Below, one piece after another: positions 12,736 to 17,581 of a DNA stretch of 17,581 nucleotides (the stretch's first letter is position 1; every line of letters starts with the position of its first letter). The DNA is from JBOGED01 sp050743625. GTDB taxonomy: Bacteria; Actinomycetota; Nitriliruptoria; Euzebyales; Egibacteraceae. Below the pieces are notes generated by a model. The model was not told where the DNA came from. It saw nothing but the letters and a program-made list of their open reading frames with translations, and did no database searches. The stretch spans positions 1 to 17,581 of the forward strand of contig JBOGED010000359.1 of assembly GCA_050743625.1 (NCBI GenBank), read 5' to 3'. The position numbers and the translations under genes were made by a program.

Positions 12736-13949
12736 GCGCGCGGCGGCTCGCCGTCGTCGTCCGCAGCTTCCCGCGCCTGTCACAGACGTTCGTGCTGTCG
12801 GAGCTGCTGGCCCTTGAGCGGCTCGGGGTCGATCTGGAGCTGTTCGCGTTGACGAACCCTCGGGAGGTGATCACCCAGCCCGAGGTGGCTGACCTTCGCG
12901 CCCCGGTCCATTACCTTGACGGTGACGATGCGCGCGCGCACCTCCGCCTGCCGCCACGCGCCTATCTTCGGGGTGTCGTCGTCGGACGCGAGGCGTTGCG
13001 GAAACCTGGATACGCCGCCGCGTCCCGCCCGGACTGCGTGAGGCAAGCGCTCCGACTCGCCCCGCTGCTTCTCGAGCGCAAGATCAGCCACATACACGCC
13101 CATTTCGCCCATGACCCGACGTTGGTCGCGCTGCTCGCGTCTCGTATGGTTGGCGTCCCGTTCAGCTTCACGGCTCATGCCCGCGACCTCTACCAGCTTG
13201 CGCCATCCGCCTTAGCGGGCCGGGTCCGCCAAGCCGCGCGCGTGGTGACGTGCTGCCAAGCCAACGTCGACTATCTCGGCAAGGTCCTGCCAGAAGCCCA
13301 GAACATCCACCTGGTGCCCCACGGGGTCGACGTCGAGCGCTTCCGACCCGCGGCCACCACTCACCCAGGGCTGATCGTCTCCGTCGGACGGTTGGTCGGC
13401 AAGAAGGGCTTTCCGGTCTTGCTCTCGGCGTGCCGCCTCCTCGCCGACAGCGGGCGGGACTTTCGCTGTGTGGTGTACGGGGACGGGCCGCTCCGCCGGG
13501 AGCTGGCCACGTCGATCGAACGGATGGGACTGACCGATCGGGTCCGCTTGGCTGGAGCGCGCACCCAGGGGGAGCTGGCGCGAGTCATCTCTCGCGCACG
13601 GATATTCGCGCTTACGCCCGTGGTTGAGGCGGACGGGGATCGAGACGGTGTTCCGAACGTCGTCCTCGAGGGAATGGCCTGCGGCGTCCCGGTGGTAAGC
13701 ACCATGGTGGGTGGCATTCCCGAGGCCGTCCGCCACATGGCCAACGGCCTCCTCGCCGAGCCGGAGGATGCCGAGGCGATCGCCGGGCACCTCGCCGCGC
13801 TGCTCGACGACGATGCGTTGCGCCGCCGCCTCGGCGTTGGAGCCCGCAGGACGGCCGTCGAGTCCTACGACGCGCGAGTATGGGCCAAACGGCTCGCGAG
13901 TACCATCCTAGGGGAGGCTGAGCAGGTGTCTCCAGGAGGAGCATGGTGA
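12732..13949 (+). CDS. GT4-family glycosyltransferase
   Basis: 405 residues from GTG 12732, overlapping the previous stop by 4 nt. The N-terminal half begins VVVRSFPRLSQTFVLSELLA and contains ISHIHAHFAHDPTLVA and SFTAHARDLYQ, typical of GT4 enzymes of the colanic-acid/exopolysaccharide type. The C-terminal donor domain has LVPHGVDVERFRP, IVSVGRLVGKKGFPVLL and GDRDGVPNVVLEGMACGVPVV, where Asp and Glu (positions of the E-x7-E motif) bind the nucleotide sugar. It is a retaining GT-B transferase acting on a cytoplasmic or lipid-linked acceptor. Together with the COG4671 enzyme it suggests that at least two sugars, or one sugar plus a modification, are added in this pathway. Confidence 0.93.
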   Translation: MSARRLAVVVRSFPRLSQTFVLSELLALERLGVDLELFALTNPREVITQPEVADLRAPVHYLDGDDARAHLRLPPRAYLRGVVVGREALRKPGYAAASRPDCVRQALRLAPLLLERKISHIHAHFAHDPTLVALLASRMVGVPFSFTAHARDLYQLAPSALAGRVRQAARVVTCCQANVDYLGKVLPEAQNIHLVPHGVDVERFRPAATTHPGLIVSVGRLVGKKGFPVLLSACRLLADSGRDFRCVVYGDGPLRRELATSIERMGLTDRVRLAGARTQGELARVISRARIFALTPVVEADGDRDGVPNVVLEGMACGVPVVSTMVGGIPEAVRHMANGLLAEPEDAEAIAGHLAALLDDDALRRRLGVGARRTAVESYDARVWAKRLASTILGEAEQVSPGGAW

Positions 13950-15250
13950 CCGCGTCGACCCGGGAGCACGCCGAGGTTGAGCTCGCGTTCGACACCCGCC
14001 GGATGGGTCGCCTCCTTGCCGATGGGGTCGGCCTGACGGGCGGCCCGTGCCACATCCTCGACGCGAAGTACGAGCCGGGGCGGCATTGCTCGATGCTCTA
14101 CCAGCTTGATTCCACGATGATCCTGGGGATGCTGGGCTGGGGTGGCGTGTCGCGAGACCACGATCGCGGCCGGGATCTCCCCACTACCAAGATGCGGATC
14201 TACCGCTGGCCGCACGACCCGGCGCTGGCAACACTGCCCACCGTGCTCGGCGCAGGTGTCCTCGCGCGGGCGCTTGAACAGCTACTTCCCGGCGTCGAGC
14301 GAGTCGTACGCTGCACGGTTACTCCCGTGCGATACCGGCCGGCGCGGCGGTGCACCTTACGCGTCGACGCCCGGGTCCTCCATGGCCCCGGTTCGGCGGG
14401 CACAGGCTGCCCGCCGCGAACGCTGTACGCGAAGGTCTACCACGACCTCAACAAGGCGCGCCTGGCCGCCGCGACGCTGCGCACCCTCGCCGAGACGCTC
14501 CCGGCCATATCCCCGCATAGGGGACAGCTCGTGGTCCCACAGCCCGTCGCATTCCTCCCCGATCTGGCGCTCGTCCTCTGCGAGCCGGTCATCGGCACGG
14601 GGCTCGAGCTCTTGCTCGGCGATCGTCGCCATGCGGTCACGTCGATCCCGGCCGCCGCGGGCGCTCTGGCCGCATTGCATCGCGCCGACCACTTGCCAGC
14701 ACCAACCCGTACGGCCATCTTCGAGCTCGACCAGCTCACCGATCGGGCGCTACGGATCCGTGAGTACGACGCCTCGTTGGGCGCGAGGATGGCCGACCTG
14801 ACGACCATCCTGGCGAGCTGCTCGCCGAGCGCTGGCGAGATCAGTGTCGTCCACGGCGACTGTAAACCCAGCCAGTTCTTGATCGACCCATCGGGGCGTG
14901 CGGCGCTCTTGGACCTGGACAGCTGCCGGCTGGCCGATCCCGCCGGGGATGTCGGCGCGTTCACGGCGACGCTCCGCCGGGGACGCGTCCGCGCGCGGCT
15001 CCGGCGCCAACGCCACCCGTCTCGGCTTCCCGACCGTTTCGCGGCCTCACGGGAGAAGGACTTTCTTGACGCGTACTGCCTGGCGACCGGCCGCGGGGCG
15101 GGCTTTCGCGAGCGCGTCAAGTGGTACGAGGCACTCGCCCTGGTTCGCAAGGCACAGCGGGCGTTCGCGCGCGCGCCGCGCTCACCACTGCCCGCCGCGA
15201 TCCTTACAGAGGCGAGCCGCTGCCTCCGTGAGGCCAGGTCACGGCGATGA
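13943..15250 (+). CDS. Kinase-like protein C: APH-fold phosphotransferase with duplicated N-lobe motif
   Basis: 435 residues from ATG 13943, overlapping the GT4 stop by 7 nt; AGGAGG sits at 13935-13940. Two copies of a strand motif are visible: KYEPGRHCSMLYQL at about 42-55 and VRYRPARRCTLRVDA at about 129-143, the second followed by LYAKVYHD (Lys164, ATP lysine). The catalytic loop is HGDCKPSQ (His304, Asp306); Gln replaces Asn, a change I believe is seen in some actinobacterial APH-like groups. LLDLDSCRLADPAGDVGAF gives the metal-binding motif. Unlike protein A it keeps the catalytic Asp, so it may be the active partner. The end of the gene runs into three 14-bp repeats and its TGA overlaps an ATG. 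Confidence 0.83.
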   Translation: MVTASTREHAEVELAFDTRRMGRLLADGVGLTGGPCHILDAKYEPGRHCSMLYQLDSTMILGMLGWGGVSRDHDRGRDLPTTKMRIYRWPHDPALATLPTVLGAGVLARALEQLLPGVERVVRCTVTPVRYRPARRCTLRVDARVLHGPGSAGTGCPPRTLYAKVYHDLNKARLAAATLRTLAETLPAISPHRGQLVVPQPVAFLPDLALVLCEPVIGTGLELLLGDRRHAVTSIPAAAGALAALHRADHLPAPTRTAIFELDQLTDRALRIREYDASLGARMADLTTILASCSPSAGEISVVHGDCKPSQFLIDPSGRAALLDLDSCRLADPAGDVGAFTATLRRGRVRARLRRQRHPSRLPDRFAASREKDFLDAYCLATGRGAGFRERVKWYEALALVRKAQRAFARAPRSPLPAAILTEASRCLREARSRR

Positions 15251-15280
15251 GGTCACGGCCATGAGGTCACGGCGATGAGG
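15236..15280 (+). repeat. Three 14-bp tandem repeats forming an ATGA stop-start chain
   Basis: Units at 15236-15249, 15250-15263 and 15264-15277 read aggtcacggcgatg, with one change (g to c) in the middle copy; AGG of a fourth follows. Each unit carries AGG about 8 nt before an ATG. Because 14 is not a multiple of three, the ATGs at 15247, 15261 and 15275 lie in three different frames. The TGA of kinase-like C (15248-15250) overlaps the first, and two five-codon frames (MRSRP, MRSRR) end in TGA codons overlapping the second and third. Only the third opens the ABC gene. Confidence 0.9.
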
Positions 15281-17188
15281 TGGCGAGCGCGCGCCAGCTC
15301 CGCATCAGATCCTCCCTTGGTGCGGCCGTTCCTGCCGTACCTCGGGGAGCAGCGCCGGCAGTTCGCGCTCGCCTTCTTGATGCTCCTGATCGAGGCCGGG
15401 ACGGCCGTGGGCGAGGCGGTGCCCCTCGCCTACCTCATCGACTACCTCCAGGGCGCCAGGCCGGATCTGCCCACCATGCTCGGGCTGCCGGTGATCGCAT
15501 CGCCGCGTGTCGACACGATCGCGATCGCGACGTTCGGGCTCGTCGCGATCGCGGTGGCGAACAGCGCGGCCGACTCCCTCGCGGAGATCTGCTTCGCGCG
15601 GGGTGGGCGCCGGCTCGGCTTCGGCCTGCGCGTTGGGCTCTACGCGCACCTGCAATCCCTGTCCCTCGCCTATCACAACCAGCGCCGCACCGGCGACGTC
15701 ATCACCAGGTTGACCGGCGACGTTACCGCGCTCGAGGACTTCGTGACCGACTCGGCGAGCGATCTCGTGGGCAGCGTCCTCGTGCTCATCGGCACCCTCG
15801 TGTTCCTCACCGTCCGGTCCTGGCAGGTCGCGCTGCTCGCCGTCGTACTCGTGCCGCTGCTGGCCTTGATCTCGAACTACTTCTCCATCCGGATCAAGTC
15901 CGCGTCGAAGCGACAGCGCGCCCGTGAGGGCGATCTCGCCTCGGCGGCGCATGAGATGCTCACATCTATCCGGGTGATCCAGGCGTACGGGCGCAGCGGC
16001 CACGAGGAGCGGCGCTTCGCCGGCCAAAGCTCCGCCAGCTTGAACGCCGCATTGGAGGCGGCGGGGCTAGAGGCGCGGTTCAGCTTCGTGGTCAAGCTGC
16101 TCGAGGCCTCGTCGATCGCCGCGGTGATCTGGCTTGGTGTCTGGCTGATCGACCGTAATACCCTATCGGTCGGCACGCTCGTCCTATTCACCGCCCTGAT
16201 CGGCCAGATGTTCAAGCCGACTCGCAAGCTCATCAAAGAGTGGACGACGATCGGGAGGCTCGTCGCGAGCGCCGAGCGGATCGCCGAGGTGCTCGAGCGC
16301 CGACCCACGGTGGTCGACGCGCCCGACGCGATTCCCGCGCCTCGATTCCGGGGCGAGATCAAGTTCCGTGGCGTGAGCTTCGCCTACCGGCCCGACCCCA
16401 CAGATGAAACTCCGAACGGTGCGGAGCCACCCCTTTGCCTCGACCGGATCGACTTCACGATCCGGCCGGGACAGGTCCTCGCCCTCGTAGGCCGCAGCGG
16501 GGCCGGCAAGAGCACCATCGCCCAACTACTGCCTCGGCTCTACGACCCGCAGGCCGGCCAGGTCCTGATCGACGGGTACAACGTACGCCGCCTGCAGATC
16601 GCTTCGGTCCGCCAGCAGATCAGCATGGTGCTGCAAGAGACCATGCTGTTCAGTGGCACAGTCGCCGAGAACATCGCCTACGGCCTCCCCGACGCCACCC
16701 GCTCCGATGTCGTCACCGCAGCGGGCCAGGCGAACGCGCACGAGTTCATCGTCAAGTTGCCAGACGGCTACGACACCCTGCTTGGCGAGCGGGCCGACAC
16801 CCTGTCTGGCGGGCAGCGGCAACGCATCGCGATCGCGCGGGCACTCGTCCGCAACACTCCCATCCTTATCCTGGACGAGCCAACCACCGGCCTCGACGCC
16901 GAGTCCACCGACCTCGTGCTGGACGCGCTCCGCACGCTCATCCGCGGCAAGAGCACGCTCATCATCTCCCACGACCTCAGCCTCGTCCGCCACGCCGACA
17001 CGATCCTCGTGCTGCAAGAAGGTCGCATCACCGCCTCGGGAACCCACACCGAGCTCCTCAAGCACCCTGGCCTCTACGCCGACCTCCACACCCGCCAGTT
17101 CGGCCCCGCGGGCATCTCCCCGAGCTCTCCATCGCTCGTGGATCGACTGGCCCACGGATTATCCCGCAGGTGGCCCCAATCGCTCTGA
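15275..17188 (+). CDS. Half-size ABC exporter (fused type-1 membrane domain and ATPase)
   Basis: 637 residues. The N-terminal half has about six membrane segments, the first at about 27-50, with the exporter motif SYHNQRRTGDVITRLTGD-like LAYHNQRRTGDVITRL that contacts the ATPase. The ATPase half has Walker A GRSGAGKST (about 406-414), the Q-loop at VLQETMLFSGTVAENI, signature LSGGQ (about 510-514), Walker B ILILDEP (about 531-537) and the switch His in ISHDL (about 564). All catalytic residues are present. It should act as a homodimer at the cell membrane, or pair with another half-transporter; the remnant downstream hints that a second one once existed. As last gene of the operon it probably exports the product of the glycosyltransferases and kinases. 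Start ATG 15275 is fixed by the repeat chain; GTG 15319 is unlikely. Confidence 0.93.
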   Translation: MRWRARASSASDPPLVRPFLPYLGEQRRQFALAFLMLLIEAGTAVGEAVPLAYLIDYLQGARPDLPTMLGLPVIASPRVDTIAIATFGLVAIAVANSAADSLAEICFARGGRRLGFGLRVGLYAHLQSLSLAYHNQRRTGDVITRLTGDVTALEDFVTDSASDLVGSVLVLIGTLVFLTVRSWQVALLAVVLVPLLALISNYFSIRIKSASKRQRAREGDLASAAHEMLTSIRVIQAYGRSGHEERRFAGQSSASLNAALEAAGLEARFSFVVKLLEASSIAAVIWLGVWLIDRNTLSVGTLVLFTALIGQMFKPTRKLIKEWTTIGRLVASAERIAEVLERRPTVVDAPDAIPAPRFRGEIKFRGVSFAYRPDPTDETPNGAEPPLCLDRIDFTIRPGQVLALVGRSGAGKSTIAQLLPRLYDPQAGQVLIDGYNVRRLQIASVRQQISMVLQETMLFSGTVAENIAYGLPDATRSDVVTAAGQANAHEFIVKLPDGYDTLLGERADTLSGGQRQRIAIARALVRNTPILILDEPTTGLDAESTDLVLDALRTLIRGKSTLIISHDLSLVRHADTILVLQEGRITASGTHTELLKHPGLYADLHTRQFGPAGISPSSPSLVDRLAHGLSRRWPQSL

Positions 17189-17326
17189 AGCGGTCAAGGT
17201 ACGCCTGCTGCTCAATGACAAGGGCATGCTGATCATCTCCCACGACCTCGGCCTCGTGCGCCACGCCGACACGATCCTCGTGTTGCAGGACGGGCCGCAT
17301 CACCACCGCCGGGACACACCCCGAGC
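17189..17326 (+). pseudogene. Frameshifted remnant of an ABC ATPase C-terminus
   Basis: Downstream of the exporter stop, the frame reads KGMLIISHDLGLVRHADTIL then VLQDG, the H-loop end of an ABC ATPase. Bases 17232-17289 match 16961-17018 inside the exporter gene with four differences in 58. At about 17292-17295 one extra base breaks the frame; reading on in the +1 frame restores RITTAGTHPELLW, parallel to RITASGTHTELLK of the intact gene. No Walker A, signature or Walker B remains. Either a partial duplication of the exporter end or the last trace of a second, related exporter removed by deletion. No promoter or start is evident. Confidence 0.85.
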
Positions 17327-17418
17327 TCCTGTGGGTAGCCGCAATCACATGGAGTTGTCAAGGTGCAACGGACCAGCGCTTCGGAGGCGCTACTCGACGA
17401 GAACAGGCCGCGGCGGCA

Positions 17419-17581
17419 CTACTTTCGCCTTGGGCCGTGCCGTGCGCGGAGGTCGTGACCGCCGCCGCTGGCGGGGTGGCGGGCGTGCGGGTGGAAGGTC
17501 AGGGCGGCGTCGGCGTCGCCGGTGACGACCCAGCCGCCCTCGTGCACGGCGTGGTGATGATGGGTACACAGTAAGGCCATA
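17419..17581 (-). CDS. C-terminus of a 13E12/DUF222-type HNH endonuclease (partial)
   Basis: Reading leftward from the window edge, the 54 visible residues are LLCTHHHHAVHEGGWVVTGD, then a short acidic-alanine stretch, LTFHP and a basic end before TAG (complement of 17419-17421). C-x2-HHHxxVHEGGW is the end of the HNH/beta-beta-alpha-metal motif in the actinobacterial DUF222/REP13E12 family, which carries the nuclease at its C-terminus. The 5' part lies beyond the window. These genes are multicopy and move between actinobacterial genomes, which fits the decayed sequence beside it. Its tail runs toward the ABC remnant. Confidence 0.85.
   Translation of the reverse strand, partial: MALLCTHHHHAVHEGGWVVTGDADAALTFHPHARHPASGGGHDLRARHGPRRK

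Noticed and set aside
15305..16027. Long minus-strand open frame opposite the ABC exporter
   Set aside because: Shadow of codon bias in a GC-rich gene; the sense strand has all ABC motifs.

Overview
The window is GC-rich double-stranded DNA with dense short-spaced genes, GTG/TTG starts, likely leaderless transcripts, TetR/GntR/XRE regulators and, at the right edge, the tail of a 13E12-type (DUF222) HNH endonuclease. This combination points to an actinobacterial chromosome; I cannot name the genus. No rRNA, tRNA, CRISPR array or intact insertion sequence was found.

Left part (1-3297), ordinary chromosome: folC (folylpolyglutamate/dihydrofolate synthase), a TetR-family repressor, a small Rossmann-like protein of unknown role, and a GntR-family regulator that keeps only its DNA-binding half. 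The break in that gene is followed at once by a perfect 15-bp hairpin, and I take this as the left edge of an accessory block.

Middle part (3296-8918), accessory block. Leftward: an XRE-type HTH protein fused to a P-loop-like domain without the Walker lysine, then a 'glycine-rich-domain'-like protein with a two-cysteine tail, then a small membrane protein ending at the hairpin. Diverging from the XRE gene is a 415-residue protein that looks like a remote ECF sigma factor. It converges on a leftward gene of unknown function. The XRE gene and this unknown gene both have TTGACA/TTGACG-N17 promoters placed so that the start codon is the predicted first transcribed base. A rightward pair follows: a zinc-ribbon protein and a bacterial-PH-domain membrane protein.

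Right part (9141-17188), a six-gene rightward operon behind a 222-bp, apparently structured leader: COG4671-type glycosyltransferase, kinase-like protein A, kinase-like protein B, GT4 glycosyltransferase, kinase-like protein C, and a half-size ABC exporter. Junctions are 4-nt and 7-nt overlaps or short gaps. The simplest reading is a pathway that glycosylates and perhaps phosphorylates a small molecule or lipid-linked acceptor and exports it; no scaffold-making enzyme is in view, so the product is unknown. Protein A has lost the catalytic Asp of the APH fold, and A and C each carry two copies of an N-lobe strand motif. The junction before the ABC gene is three 14-bp repeats that form a chain of ATGA stop-start overlaps with two five-codon mini-ORFs.

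Right edge (17189-17581): a frameshifted remnant duplicating the end of the ABC ATPase domain, then the partial HNH endonuclease on the minus strand.
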